In this document: piece after piece, positions 41,639-49,994 of the stretch
How the letters are laid out: each line of letters begins with the position of its first letter
Position numbering within the stretch: position 1 is the stretch's first letter
Assembly (NCBI RefSeq): GCF_004137685.1
Contig: NZ_QYBB01000001.1
Location: 1 to 64,000, forward strand
Direction of reading: 5' to 3'
Length of the DNA stretch: 64,000 nt
Origin: Lichenibacterium minor
GTDB taxonomy: Bacteria; Pseudomonadota; Alphaproteobacteria; Rhizobiales; Beijerinckiaceae
Notes under the pieces: model-generated
The model's database searches: none
What the model saw: only the letters and a program-made list of their open reading frames with translations
What the model was told of the DNA's origin: nothing
Translations under genes and position numbers: made by a program

Positions 41639-43227
41639 CGCCGTCCCCCATCGTCGCCGTCCGGCAGGCGGAGCGCGCGGCCGCGGCGCCGGGCGTTGCC
41701 CTCGGCCCAGTCGAGCTCTTCCTCGACGTCCCGGTAGGCATCCTCGCCGATGGCGCGCTCGCGCCGCAAGCGCATCAGCGTGTCCCGCTCCGCCGCGATG
41801 GCGGCCATGCGCAGCCGCCCGAACACCTTGGGGCGCAGGTGGCGCAGCGCTTCGTCCTGCAGCACCACGGAATATTCCTTGCGCAGCATCGCGGCCTCGG
41901 GCTCGTCGACGCCGTCGAGCGACGCGATGGCGGCCCGCGTGGTTTCCTGGCGGGCGACGTCGCGCTCGAGCGTGCCCCGCCCGTCGTCGCCGAGGCCGAG
42001 CCGGGCCAGCAGCGGCCCCAGCGTCAGGCCCTGGATGACCAGGGTGCCGAGCACGACGGAGAAGGCGGCGACGATGACGAGGTCGCGGTGTTCGGCGTTG
42101 GCGAAGGCGCCGTCGAAGGGCAGCGCCAGCGCGGTGGCCAGGGTGAGCAGCCCGCGCATGCCGCACCAGCCCACCACGAGGGCGCTCTTGTAGGAGCGCG
42201 CGGTCGGCGTGCGCCGCTCCGGCGGCAGGGCGAAGCGCTCCACCATGCGGGCGATCGCGTTGTAGGTGAAGGTCCAGGCGAGCCGCACGGCGATCACGGT
42301 GGCGAGCACCGCCAGGCCGAAGCCGATGTAGCGGGTCACGCCGCCGGGGATCGCGTCGCCGATGTCCTGGAGCTGCAGGCCGACGAGGATGAAGGCCAGC
42401 GCGTTCAGCACGTAGACGGCGACTTCCCACACGGCGAGCGAGCCGCGCCGCACTTCCGCCTTCTGCAGGCTCGTGATCCGCCGGGCGAGCACCAGCGCGT
42501 AGACCACGATGGTCAGCACGGTGGAGACCTGGAGCTTCTCGGCGATGATCCACACCGCGAAGGTGGCGACGAACTGCGTGACGACCGAGATGGCGAGGTC
42601 GGTGATGCGGCCGGCGAGCAGCAGGTACAGGCGGGCCAGCGCCCAGCCGAGCGCCACCGAGCCCAGCGAGTTCAGAAGGAAGAGCGGCACCGCGTGGCCG
42701 GCCGTCAGCGCCGTTCCGACCGCCGCCGCGACGGCGAGACGGTAGATCAGGAGGGCGCTCACGTCGTTGAGCAGCCCTTCCCCTTCCAGGATGACGACGA
42801 GGCGGCGCGGCGGGGACAGCCGGCCCAGGATGGCGGTGGCCGACACCGGATCGGGCGGCGACACCACGGCGCCGAGCGCCACGGCCACCGACCAGGGCAT
42901 CTCGGGCACGAGCGCGCGCGCCACGACCGACACGGCCGCGATGGTCAGCGCCACGGCGATGAGCACCAGCCCCGTCACCGGCACCCAGTTCTCGCGCAGG
43001 TCGCGCGGGGACGTGTCGAAGGCCGCGTCGAGGATCACGGGCGCCACGAACAGGGTCAGCGCCAGGTCGGGATCGAGACGGATGCCCGGCACGTTGACGG
43101 GCGAGATGGCCAGCGCCGTGCCGGCCAGCGCCAGGAGCACCGGATAGGGAGCCCCGATCCGATGGGCCAGTGCCGTCAGGACAGCGCCGCCGAGCAGCAG
43201 TGCGATGAGGAGTTCGAAGAGCGCCAT
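41635..43227 (-). CDS. Na+/H+ antiporter, CPA1 (NhaP) family
   Basis: A 530-residue cation/proton antiporter. About 12 transmembrane helices span residues 1-410. Motif LGAVVSPPDPVSATAILGRL carries the ion-binding Asp, ILEGEGLLNDVSALLIYRLAVA carries the END-like element, and WCGMRGLLTLATALALP is the conserved CPA1 Arg/Gly motif (each quoted in part). A cytoplasmic helical tail rich in Arg and Glu follows. It is likely used for pH and salt homeostasis. The ATG at 43227 is used; upstream open codons are non-coding in appearance. Confidence 0.92.
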   Translation of the reverse strand: MALFELLIALLLGGAVLTALAHRIGAPYPVLLALAGTALAISPVNVPGIRLDPDLALTLFVAPVILDAAFDTSPRDLRENWVPVTGLVLIAVALTIAAVSVVARALVPEMPWSVAVALGAVVSPPDPVSATAILGRLSPPRRLVVILEGEGLLNDVSALLIYRLAVAAAVGTALTAGHAVPLFLLNSLGSVALGWALARLYLLLAGRITDLAISVVTQFVATFAVWIIAEKLQVSTVLTIVVYALVLARRITSLQKAEVRRGSLAVWEVAVYVLNALAFILVGLQLQDIGDAIPGGVTRYIGFGLAVLATVIAVRLAWTFTYNAIARMVERFALPPERRTPTARSYKSALVVGWCGMRGLLTLATALALPFDGAFANAEHRDLVIVAAFSVVLGTLVIQGLTLGPLLARLGLGDDGRGTLERDVARQETTRAAIASLDGVDEPEAAMLRKEYSVVLQDEALRHLRPKVFGRLRMAAIAAERDTLMRLRRERAIGEDAYRDVEEELDWAEGNARRRGRALRLPDGDDGGRR

Positions 43228-43288
43228 GTCGCCACGGTATAGCGGGTCGCGGCGGCCCGCGCATCCAAGAGCGGGCGCTCGATGGGCC

Positions 43289-43350
43289 TTCGTGGGTCGA
43301 CGAACGACGGTCCTCCTCGCCCGGCGGGGAAGAAGGGCAGGATGGCAGGG
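43289..43350. repeat. Second copy of the dispersed TTCGTGGGTCGAC...AGGATGGCAGGG element
   Basis: TTCGTGGGTCGAC at 43289-43301 and AGGATGGCAGGG at 43339-43350 match the pair at 10471-10483 and 10513-10524. TTCGT/ACGAA around GGGTCG forms a small hairpin here. It lies in the 275-bp gap between the antiporter start and the BI-1 terminator, with no gene in it. Confidence 0.5.
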
Positions 43351-43451
43351 ACGAGCCCACGACACCCCGCTCGGCGGAGCGGGACAGGGTCGCGCCGCAG
43401 CGGAGATCGACGGCGACGCGGGGACGCAGACGCGCCGCACAGCCGGACATG

Positions 43452-43478
43452 AAAAAGCCCCGGATCGCTCCGGGGCTT
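43452..43478 (-). terminator. Rho-independent terminator of the BI-1 gene
   Basis: On the minus strand a perfect 10-bp stem, AAGCCCCGGA with TCCGGGGCTT and a 4-base loop, is followed by TTTTT (plus-strand A run at 43452-43456). It lies 25 bp past the BI-1 gene stop. Confidence 0.92.
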
Positions 43479-43502
43479 CGCATCGTCGGTCGGCGGAGGG
43501 GA

Positions 43503-44282
43503 TCAGTTGTTGCGGTTGCCCGTCAGCTGGATCAGCGCCGTGAAGATGTTGATGAAGTCGAGGTAGAGCATCAGGGCGCCATTGACGGCCTTCTTGGTGG
43601 CGACCTCGTAGCCGTCGTGCTCCCAATACATCTCCTTGATGCGCTGGGTGTCCCAGGCGGTGAGGCCGGCGAAGATACCGACCGCCAGGATCGAGATCCC
43701 GAACTGCAGCGCCGAGCTGTGGATGAAGATGTTCACGAGGCTGACGATGATCAGGCCGAACAGGCCCATCACCAGGAACGAGCCGATGGGCGTCAGATCG
43801 CGCTTGGTCGTGTAACCGTAGAGGCTCAGCGAGCCGAAGGCGGCCGCGGTTTCGAAGAAGGCCAGGGCCACCGACTGCCCGGTGTAGACCAGCAGGATCG
43901 ACGACAGCGACAGGCCCATCACGGCCGAGAAGGCCAGGAACATGTTGCGAGCGGACGCCGCCGACATGCGGTCGATGCGGAACTGGAAGAAGAAGATGAA
44001 GGCCAGCGGCGCCAGCATCACGACGTAGCGCAGCGGGCTGCCGTAGAGCGCCACGCCGAAGCTGGTGAGGTAGAAGCTGTGGAAGCGGGCCGCGGCTTCC
44101 GCCGGGTCGCGCGTCACGGCCAGCATGTTGGTGCCCATCGCGACGAGGCCGGTGACGGCCAGGCCCAGCACCATGTTGTTGTAGACGCCCAGCATGTAGG
44201 AGCGGAGCCCCTGGTCGACGTCAGCGCCGGCCCGGGCCGCGGTGCCGCCCCAGCGGTACGACGGATTGCGGTAGTCGGACAT
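43503..44282 (-). CDS. Bax inhibitor-1 (BI-1/YccA-like) family membrane protein
   Basis: A 259-residue inner-membrane protein with about seven transmembrane helices: LGVYNNMVLGLAVTGLVAMG, YVVMLAPLAFIFFFQF, AFFETAAAFGSLSLYGYTTKRDL and FGISILAVGIFAGLTAWDTQRIKEMY are characteristic BI-1 segments. Known bacterial members modulate FtsH or act as calcium-leak channels. The conserved Asp pair near the C-terminus (AWDTQRI and LYLDFINIF) is present. It has its own terminator; 117 bp without a gene separate it from the TetR stop upstream. Confidence 0.95.
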   Translation of the reverse strand: MSDYRNPSYRWGGTAARAGADVDQGLRSYMLGVYNNMVLGLAVTGLVAMGTNMLAVTRDPAEAAARFHSFYLTSFGVALYGSPLRYVVMLAPLAFIFFFQFRIDRMSAASARNMFLAFSAVMGLSLSSILLVYTGQSVALAFFETAAAFGSLSLYGYTTKRDLTPIGSFLVMGLFGLIIVSLVNIFIHSSALQFGISILAVGIFAGLTAWDTQRIKEMYWEHDGYEVATKKAVNGALMLYLDFINIFTALIQLTGNRNN

Positions 44283-44399
44283 GAGAACCCCTCTGATGGC
44301 CGACGCCCCCATGGGAGACGCGTCGGTCGCTGAGCGGAATATGGCCTCGCCGCGGCGCACCGGGAAGGCCCTCGCGCGGCGCAAAGCGCCTCCGCGCCA

Positions 44400-45077
44400 T
44401 TAATTCTCCGTAAGATGAACGGCGCCGGCGAGGCCGCCCAGGCAGAGCCGCGCCAGCGTCGCCACGATCCCATCCAGGGACGCGGCGTCGAGGGCGACCG
44501 AGAAGGGCGGGCGCGACCAGTAGTCCGCGTCGCGCAGGAAGGTGACGGCCTGCCCCACCATCCACGCCACCGCGATGGCGACCTCGGGATCCGACGCGCC
44601 GGGCCGCAGGTGCCGGACGATGTGCCCGGCCAGCACGGCGGGTGGGAAGGGCGTGTCTTCCGTCAGCCGGCGCCCCACCGCCGTCGGGCGCAGCTGCTCC
44701 CAGGCGAACACGCGCAGGTGGCGCCGGTCCGCCGGGCCTTCGGCCAAGGGGGCCAGCATCTGCCGGAGGAAACGCCGCAGCAGCTCGTCGGGCGGATGGC
44801 GCCCGACGCCCGACGCGTCCAGCAAGGGCTGCTCCGCCACCTTGTCGCGTACGGCTTCGAGCACGGCCCGGTACAGCCCCTCCTTGCCGCCGAAATGATA
44901 GGTGATGGCGCCCTGGTTGACCTCGGCCTTGGCGGTGATGTCGCGCACCGAGGCGGCCTCGAAGCCGTGTTCCGCGAAAGCGTCGATGCCGGCGGCCACG
45001 AGGGCGCGCCGCGTGGCCTCCGCCTGCCGCGACGGGGCCCGGTGGGCGTGGATCCCGGGGGTCGCGACGTCGCTCAC
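44400..45077 (-). CDS. TetR-family regulator, CecR-like
   Basis: A 225-residue repressor. The helix-turn-helix is ALVAAGIDAFAEHGFEAASVRDITAKAEVNQGAITYHFGGKEGLYRAVL (given in part: SVRDITAKAEVNQGAITYHF). The C-terminal ligand-binding part (LRRFLRQMLAPLAEG, LRVFAWEQLRPTAVGRRL) resembles the CecR/DUF1956 group. The GTG start overlaps the stop of the upstream exported-protein gene. A perfect palindrome upstream of that gene (45722-45748) is the likely operator, giving autoregulation. The inducer is unknown. Confidence 0.88.
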   Translation of the reverse strand: MSDVATPGIHAHRAPSRQAEATRRALVAAGIDAFAEHGFEAASVRDITAKAEVNQGAITYHFGGKEGLYRAVLEAVRDKVAEQPLLDASGVGRHPPDELLRRFLRQMLAPLAEGPADRRHLRVFAWEQLRPTAVGRRLTEDTPFPPAVLAGHIVRHLRPGASDPEVAIAVAWMVGQAVTFLRDADYWSRPPFSVALDAASLDGIVATLARLCLGGLAGAVHLTEN

Positions 45078-45700
45078 GGGATCAGCGGCACCACATGCGA
45101 CATCAGCGTGTCGCCGGCCGAGGCCGTGACGGTCCAGGCGCTCCGCGCGGTCGACACGATCGAGGGCAGGATGCGGGGCAGCGCCGACGGGATCACGGCC
45201 TTCAGCAGGCCGCCGTCCGCTTCGGGCTCCGCGGCGACCTGTGCGGGAACGGCGGCGGCGGGGTGCGGAGCCTGCTCGGCATGCCGCGGTTCCCCATGCA
45301 CGGCTTCGGCGCGCGGCGCGTCGGCGCGCAGCGGGGCACGCTGGGCGGAGCGGACCGGGCGGACCGGGCGGGGCGCTTGCGACGGCGCGGCCTCGTCCCA
45401 GGCGGCGGCATGCAGCATCGCCGAAGGGGCAGGCTCGACGCTCGGCGCGACGAACCGCGCCGGCGACGGCGCGACGTGGGGCAGAGGCATGGTGTCCAGC
45501 CCGTCGAAGGCAACCGGCCCGACCGCGCGGGCCGCGAACTTGCCGCCGCTGGTCAACTCGGGCTGCGGCGCCGGTGCCGCGCCGGGATGCGGGACCGCCG
45601 ACCAGATCAGCGTGGCCGACAGCGTCGCCCCGAGCGACGCCGCCACCTGCGACACCCATTTCAGGACGGACTTCGGCAGGACAGACGTCGTGCGCAGCAT
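45074..45700 (-). CDS. Pro/Ala-rich single-pass membrane or exported protein
   Basis: A 208-residue protein with one N-terminal hydrophobic segment (LKWVSQVAASLGATLSATLIWSAV), then a long Ala/Pro/Arg-rich region and a C-terminal stretch ILPSIVSTARSAWTVTASAGD. No recognised domain. The ATG at 45700 has GGGGAG upstream; a GTG at 45706 is also possible. It is the first gene of an operon with the TetR gene and lies directly downstream of the palindromic operator, so it is the most probable target of that regulator. Function unknown. Confidence 0.68.
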   Translation of the reverse strand: MLRTTSVLPKSVLKWVSQVAASLGATLSATLIWSAVPHPGAAPAPQPELTSGGKFAARAVGPVAFDGLDTMPLPHVAPSPARFVAPSVEPAPSAMLHAAAWDEAAPSQAPRPVRPVRSAQRAPLRADAPRAEAVHGEPRHAEQAPHPAAAVPAQVAAEPEADGGLLKAVIPSALPRILPSIVSTARSAWTVTASAGDTLMSHVVPLIP

Positions 45701-45721
45701 GGACACCGCTCCCCGGTCCCT

Positions 45722-45748
45722 ACGACCGTATGAATATCATACGGTCGT
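45722..45748. promoter_or_regulatory. Perfect palindromic operator, probable TetR site
   Basis: Two perfect 12-bp arms, ACGACCGTATGA at 45722-45733 and TCATACGGTCGT at 45737-45748, flank a 3-bp ATA spacer. The site lies 22 bp upstream of the first gene of the minus-strand operon that includes the TetR regulator. Local A+T content is well above the surroundings. Size and position are typical of a TetR operator. TATGAT inside it on the minus strand could serve as a -10 element. Confidence 0.82.
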
Positions 45749-45817
45749 TTGAGGCGGATCCGAGGCTCCGGTCCTTCCGAACGCGCTCAGCGGCGCGGCG
45801 ATTCCGCGGCCCGGGCG

Positions 45818-46207
45818 TCAGCCGCGGTCGGGCCGCCGGGGCGACCGCACGAACCGGGCGATGCGGTCGGCGAGGCGTCGTTCGTCGCTGCCGCCGACAC
45901 GCGCGCGCCGCGCCGCGTCGAGGCACACCACCGAAGCGGGTGCGGGGCGCACCGCCGCGCCACCGGCCGCCGCGAAGGCGATTCCCACTTCCGTTTCGCT
46001 GCGCCACACGATCCGCGCCGCGCGCATGCCGCCGCGCACCGCCAGTTTCAGCTCCACCGGGGCGCGGCTCGGCTCGTCGACCAGGAGCAGCGCACCGCCG
46101 TCGGACAGGTTGCGCAGCACGCAATCGTATGTCGCGTTCCGCTGCCCGTCGACGATGGTCCCGCAGGCGAAGTCGCGACCCCTGTGATGCTTCCGGCGTT
46201 CCAGCAT
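45818..46207 (-). CDS. PilZ-domain protein
   Basis: A 129-residue protein with a single PilZ domain, a cyclic-di-GMP receptor fold. The RxxxR motif lies in ERRKHHRGRDF at the N-terminus and the second motif in CVLRNLSDGGALLLVDEP (N-x-S-x-x-G). RAARIVWRSETEVGIAF is the usual end of the barrel. It is followed by an Ala/Arg-rich tail. Both c-di-GMP-binding motifs are intact, so binding is plausible. The start at 46207 is preferred because upstream codons are non-coding in character. Confidence 0.88.
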   Translation of the reverse strand: MLERRKHHRGRDFACGTIVDGQRNATYDCVLRNLSDGGALLLVDEPSRAPVELKLAVRGGMRAARIVWRSETEVGIAFAAAGGAAVRPAPASVVCLDAARRARVGGSDERRLADRIARFVRSPRRPDRG

Positions 46208-46340
46208 GATCGATCCCCCAACCGACGCTCTCAGGATGAACAAAAGGTTAGCAAGCCTCGCACCAGGGCCGGGCGTGCCGGAATGGGGCGGACACGCGAC
46301 CGCGCTCGCCCTTTGCGTCCCCGCCCCCGCCCCGATACAA

Positions 46341-46356
46341 GGCGGGACATCCCGCC
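46341..46356. other. Short hairpin upstream of the chorismate mutase region
   Basis: GGCGGG at 46341-46346 pairs with CCCGCC at 46351-46356 around ACAT, 17 bp before a possible small ORF. No T-run follows and no alternative pairing is obvious, so an attenuator is not supported. Confidence 0.3.
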
Positions 46357-46372
46357 CCGGAACACGGTCCCG

Positions 46373-46498
46373 ATGAGCGCCACCCCCCGCCCCGCCGAAG
46401 CCGCCGCACGGACCCGCCGGGACCACCGCGAAGCGGAAGCCCGGCGCCAGCTCGCCATGGGGCCCGGGTCGACCCGGAGGGGGGCGGCGGGGGCATGA
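46373..46498 (+). CDS. Possible small ORF coupled to chorismate mutase
   Basis: A 41-codon frame, MSATPRPAEAAARTRRDHRE continuing to AGA, ending in TGA that overlaps the ATG of the chorismate mutase gene (ATGA). It is Ala/Arg-rich with high third-position G+C like real genes, but has no strong ribosome-binding site. It contains no Phe, Tyr or Trp codons, so it is not an aromatic leader peptide. It may be a short coupling ORF or chance. Confidence 0.3.
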   Translation: MSATPRPAEAAARTRRDHREAEARRQLAMGPGSTRRGAAGA

Positions 46499-47367
46499 CG
46501 GACCTGCGGCCCGAAACACTGGCGGACCTGCGGGTCGAGATCGACCGCATCGACGCCGACATGCATGCGAGCCTCATCGCGCGCGGCGAGATCATCGACC
46601 GGCTGATCGCCGTGAAAGCGCGTGCGGGCGGCGGCTCGGCCTTCCGGCCGGACCGCGAAGCCTCGATGATGCGCCACATCGCCGAGCGGCACCGCGGCCG
46701 CCTGCCGCTCGACACGGTCGAGGGCATCTGGCGCATCATCATCTCCACCTTCACCCACGTCCAGGCGGAATACGCCGTCCACGCCGACAGCTCCGCCGGC
46801 GACGCGGCCATGCGCGACTCGGCGCGGTTCCATTTCGGCTTCACGGTGCCGCTCCACACCCACGCGGGTCCGGCGGCCGTGATCGCGGCGGTGCGCGCGG
46901 CCGGGACGGACCTCGGCCTCGTGCGGCTCCACGGCGGCATCGCGGCGGGGCCGTGGTGGCGCGCGCTCGCGGGGCCCGACGCCCCGAAGGTCATCGCCCG
47001 CCTCCCCTTCGTCGAACGGCCCGGCCACCCGGCCGGCATGCCGGTCTTCGTGGTCGCCATGCCGTCCGTCGCCACGCCGGCCACGGAGGTGCTGGTCTAC
47101 AGCGTGTGGATCGACCGGTGGCGCGACGGCGTGCCGGGCGCCGTGGCGTCGGTCGGCGGCGAGATCCTCGAACAGGCCGCCGGGGCCGAGGGCCTGGCCC
47201 TGCTCGTGGCCCTGCCGGGCGAGCCCGCGACGCCCGGCGCTTCCTCCCCGGACGACGCCGCCGGGCGGCTCCGCGACGCGCTCGGCGCCACGGCCGCGGA
47301 CGTGCGCGTGGCGCCGATCGGCAGCCACGCGGCCCGCTACGACTTTTCCCCCGCCGTCCCGACCTGA
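46495..47367 (+). CDS. Chorismate mutase (AroQ type) with C-terminal extension
   Basis: A 290-residue protein whose first 85 residues form an AroQ chorismate mutase: LADLRVEIDRIDADMHASLIARGEIIDRLIAVKAR with catalytic Arg/Lys, and FRPDREASMMRHI (motif parts). The remaining about 200 residues resemble a PheA-like region without a clear prephenate dehydratase TRF motif, as in rhizobial proteins annotated chorismate mutase. It is the first gene of a cluster with HisC and prephenate dehydrogenase, so it feeds prephenate to Tyr/Phe synthesis. Confidence 0.88.
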   Translation: MTDLRPETLADLRVEIDRIDADMHASLIARGEIIDRLIAVKARAGGGSAFRPDREASMMRHIAERHRGRLPLDTVEGIWRIIISTFTHVQAEYAVHADSSAGDAAMRDSARFHFGFTVPLHTHAGPAAVIAAVRAAGTDLGLVRLHGGIAAGPWWRALAGPDAPKVIARLPFVERPGHPAGMPVFVVAMPSVATPATEVLVYSVWIDRWRDGVPGAVASVGGEILEQAAGAEGLALLVALPGEPATPGASSPDDAAGRLRDALGATAADVRVAPIGSHAARYDFSPAVPT

Positions 47368-47391
47368 CACACGCGACCGAGAGCCCACCCC

Positions 47392-48513
47392 ATGTCGACC
47401 GCCCCCGCCCCCCGCCCGGTGCCCCGCGCCGGCGTGCTCGCCATCGAGGCCTACGTGCCCGGCAAGAGCGCGGTGCCGCCCGGCGTGAAGCTGCACAAGC
47501 TGTCGTCGAACGAGAACCCGCTCGGCCCCTCCCCCAAGGCCATGGCGGCCTTCGCGGCCGCGGCCCAGAAGCTGGAAATCTACCCTGACGGCGCCGCCAC
47601 CCGCCTGCGCGAGGCCATCGGCAGGCGCTACGGCATCGACCCGGCGCGGATCGTGTGCGGATGCGGCTCGGACGACCTGCTGTCGCTGCTCGCCTACGGC
47701 TACATCGGGCCGGGCGACGAGGCGATCCATTCCGCGCACGGCTTCCTGATCTACGACATCGCCATCCGGGCGGCGGGCGGCACCCCCGTGGTGGCGCCCG
47801 AGCGCGACCTCACCGCCGACGTCGACGCCATCCTGCAGCGCGTGACCGAGCGCACCCGCATGGTGTTCCTCGCCAACCCCAACAACCCGACCGGCACCTA
47901 CCTGCCCTTCTCCGAGGTCAAGCGGCTGCATGCCGGCCTGAGGCCCGACATCGTCCTGGTGCTCGACGCCGCCTACGCCGAATACGTCCGCAACAACGAT
48001 TACTCGTCCGGCCTGGAACTGGCCGCGACGGCCGACAACGTCGTGATGACGCGGACCTTCTCGAAGATCCACGGCCTGGCGGCGCTGCGGGTCGGCTGGG
48101 CCTATGCGCCGGCCCCGGTCTGCGACGCGATGAACCGCATCCGCGGCGCCTTCAACGTCAACCTGCCGGCGATCGAGGCCGGCATCGCCGCCATGGAGGA
48201 CCGCGCCCACGAGGACGCCGCCGTGGTGCACAACGCCCATTGGGCAGCTTGGCTGACCGACGCGTTGCGCGGCATCGGGCTCGACGTCGTCCCGAGCGTC
48301 GGCAACTTCCTCCTCGTCGGGTTCCCCCGGGGCGGGGGCCGCGACGCCGCGGCGGCCGACCGATACTTGGCCGAGCGGGGCCTCGTGGTGCGGGCCGTGT
48401 CGTCCTACGGCTTGCCCGACCACCTGCGCGTGACGGTCGGCACCGAGGAAGCCAACCGCCTCGTGGCCGAAACGCTGCGGTCGTTCATGGCGGCGGCACC
48501 CGCGCATGGCTGA
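47392..48513 (+). CDS. hisC: Histidinol-phosphate / aromatic aminotransferase
   Basis: A 373-residue class I/II PLP aminotransferase of the HisC family. [34 protein letters not shown] and the PLP lysine in [19 protein letters not shown] are diagnostic. Its place between chorismate mutase and prephenate dehydrogenase indicates that it transaminates aromatic keto acids in addition to, or instead of, histidinol phosphate, a dual role known for HisC homologues. It starts 24 bp after the mutase stop and overlaps the next gene by 8 bp. Confidence 0.93.
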   Translation: MSTAPAPRPVPRAGVLAIEAYVPGKSAVPPGVKLHKLSSNENPLGPSPKAMAAFAAAAQKLEIYPDGAATRLREAIGRRYGIDPARIVCGCGSDDLLSLLAYGYIGPGDEAIHSAHGFLIYDIAIRAAGGTPVVAPERDLTADVDAILQRVTERTRMVFLANPNNPTGTYLPFSEVKRLHAGLRPDIVLVLDAAYAEYVRNNDYSSGLELAATADNVVMTRTFSKIHGLAALRVGWAYAPAPVCDAMNRIRGAFNVNLPAIEAGIAAMEDRAHEDAAVVHNAHWAAWLTDALRGIGLDVVPSVGNFLLVGFPRGGGRDAAAADRYLAERGLVVRAVSSYGLPDHLRVTVGTEEANRLVAETLRSFMAAAPAHG

Positions 48514-49465
48514 GCCGGCCGCGATCGAGCCTCCGGTCTTCGCGCGCGTCGCGATCGTCGGGCTCGGGTTGATCGGCGCCTCCATGGCGCTGGCGGCGCG
48601 GCGCGGCGGGCGCGTCGGCGAGGTGGTGGCCTACGACGCGTCCGACGCCGTGCGGGCCCGGGTGGCGGAACTCGGGCTCGCCGACCGCGTGGCCGAAACC
48701 CCCGCGGAAGCGGTGCGCGACGCCGACCACGTCGTCCTGTGCGTGCCGGTCGGCGCCATCGGGACGGTGGCGGCCGACATCGCGCCCCATCTCGCGCCCG
48801 GGGCGGTGGTGAGCGACGTCGGCTCGGTGAAGGGCTCGGTGGTGGCGGCGGTGACGCCGCACCTCCCCGCCGGTGTCAGCTTCGTTCCGGCCCATCCCGT
48901 GGCGGGCACGGAATTCTCGGGGCCCGACGCCGGCTTCGCGGCGCTGTTCGAGAACCGCTGGTGCATCCTCACCCCCTGCGACGCCTCGACCGAGGACGCG
49001 GTCGCGCGGGTGCGGGCGCTGTGGGAATCCTTCGGCGCCAAGGTCGACACGATGACGCCGCACCACCACGACCTGGTGCTGGCCATCACCAGCCACGTGC
49101 CGCACCTCATCGCCTACAACATCGTGGGCACGGCGGCGGACCTCGAAACCGTCACGGATTCCGAGGTCATCAAGTTCTCGGCCGGCGGCTTCCGCGACTT
49201 CACCCGCATCGCGGCCTCGGATCCCACCATGTGGCGGGACGTGTTCCTCAACAACCGCGACGCCGTGCTGGAGATGCTCGGCCGCTTCCTCGAGGACCTG
49301 TCGGCGCTGCAGCGCATGGTGAGGTTCGGCGACGGGGACGGCCTCTTCGACCTGTTCACCCGCACCCGGGCCATCCGGCGCTCCATCGTGGCGGTGGGCC
49401 AGGAAACGGCGGCGGCGGATTTCGGCCGCCCCGGCGCGCCGACCCCGAAGGAGCCCGGCGCCTGA
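48506..49465 (+). CDS. tyrC: Prephenate/arogenate dehydrogenase
   Basis: A 319-residue NAD(P)-dependent dehydrogenase making 4-hydroxyphenylpyruvate or tyrosine. The Rossmann motif [19 protein letters not shown] is at residues 13-31. [38 protein letters not shown] and the catalytic-His region [21 protein letters not shown] are typical. The name tyrC is used for the cyclohexadienyl type; specificity for prephenate or arogenate cannot be read from sequence. It completes the aromatic amino-acid cluster. Confidence 0.93.
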   Translation: MAEPAAIEPPVFARVAIVGLGLIGASMALAARRGGRVGEVVAYDASDAVRARVAELGLADRVAETPAEAVRDADHVVLCVPVGAIGTVAADIAPHLAPGAVVSDVGSVKGSVVAAVTPHLPAGVSFVPAHPVAGTEFSGPDAGFAALFENRWCILTPCDASTEDAVARVRALWESFGAKVDTMTPHHHDLVLAITSHVPHLIAYNIVGTAADLETVTDSEVIKFSAGGFRDFTRIAASDPTMWRDVFLNNRDAVLEMLGRFLEDLSALQRMVRFGDGDGLFDLFTRTRAIRRSIVAVGQETAAADFGRPGAPTPKEPGA

Positions 49466-49534
49466 AGCGCGAGGGGGCGTCTTCGACGACGACGTCGGGT
49501 CCGAGGCCGGGTGGCATCCGACTCCGCGGGTCGG

Positions 49535-49972
49535 TCAGACGGGGCGCGACCCGAGGGCCTGGGCGGGGCGCAGCAGGTAGCCGTCCGGATCCGCCACGAC
49601 GAACTGCCGCTGGCCGTTCTCGACCTCGCCCGCGCGGTACCACTTGTCCTCGGGTTCGAGGAGCAGGGGCCAACCGGCCGCACGGAGCCGCGCCAGGATG
49701 GGCGCGACATCGGCGACGGACACCTGCAGGTTCATGCCGGTCCCCAGCGGCGGCGCGAAGGGCGCCAGCAGCCAGTGCCGGCCGTCGGGGTCGTACTCGT
49801 CCAGCATGACCTCGGCACCGTCGCGCTCGAGGAAGGCGAACGGGTCCTCCGGCCGCCCGTAGAGGATGCGGAAGCCCACGAGGTCGCGCCAGAACGCGAG
49901 GCTGCGGTCGAGATCGGTGACGACGAGCTCGGGGACGAGGCGCGCCCGGCCGGCAGGCTGCGCGGCGTTCAC
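49535..49972 (-). CDS. VOC (glyoxalase/bleomycin-resistance fold) protein
   Basis: A 145-residue vicinal-oxygen-chelate protein: LVPELVVTDLDRSLAFWRDLVGFRILYGRP, FAFLERDGAEVMLDEYD and VENGQRQFVVADPDGYLL (parts). It resembles bleomycin-resistance-type VOC proteins that sequester ligands. It starts at a GTG only 22 bp after the bchP stop on the same strand, with no terminator between, so it is probably the last gene of the bchG-pucC-bchP transcript. A role in pigment metabolism is not established. Confidence 0.85.
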   Translation of the reverse strand: MNAAQPAGRARLVPELVVTDLDRSLAFWRDLVGFRILYGRPEDPFAFLERDGAEVMLDEYDPDGRHWLLAPFAPPLGTGMNLQVSVADVAPILARLRAAGWPLLLEPEDKWYRAGEVENGQRQFVVADPDGYLLRPAQALGSRPV

Positions 49973-49994
49973 GACGGCGCGCCGTCGCGGGGCG

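Noticed and set aside
43228..43451. Small gene between the antiporter and BI-1 genes
   Set aside because: The stretch contains a copy of the dispersed repeat and no frame with coding character or a ribosome-binding site.
46341..46498. Aromatic attenuator upstream of chorismate mutase
   Set aside because: The small ORF contains no Phe, Tyr or Trp codons, and there is no terminator T-run.
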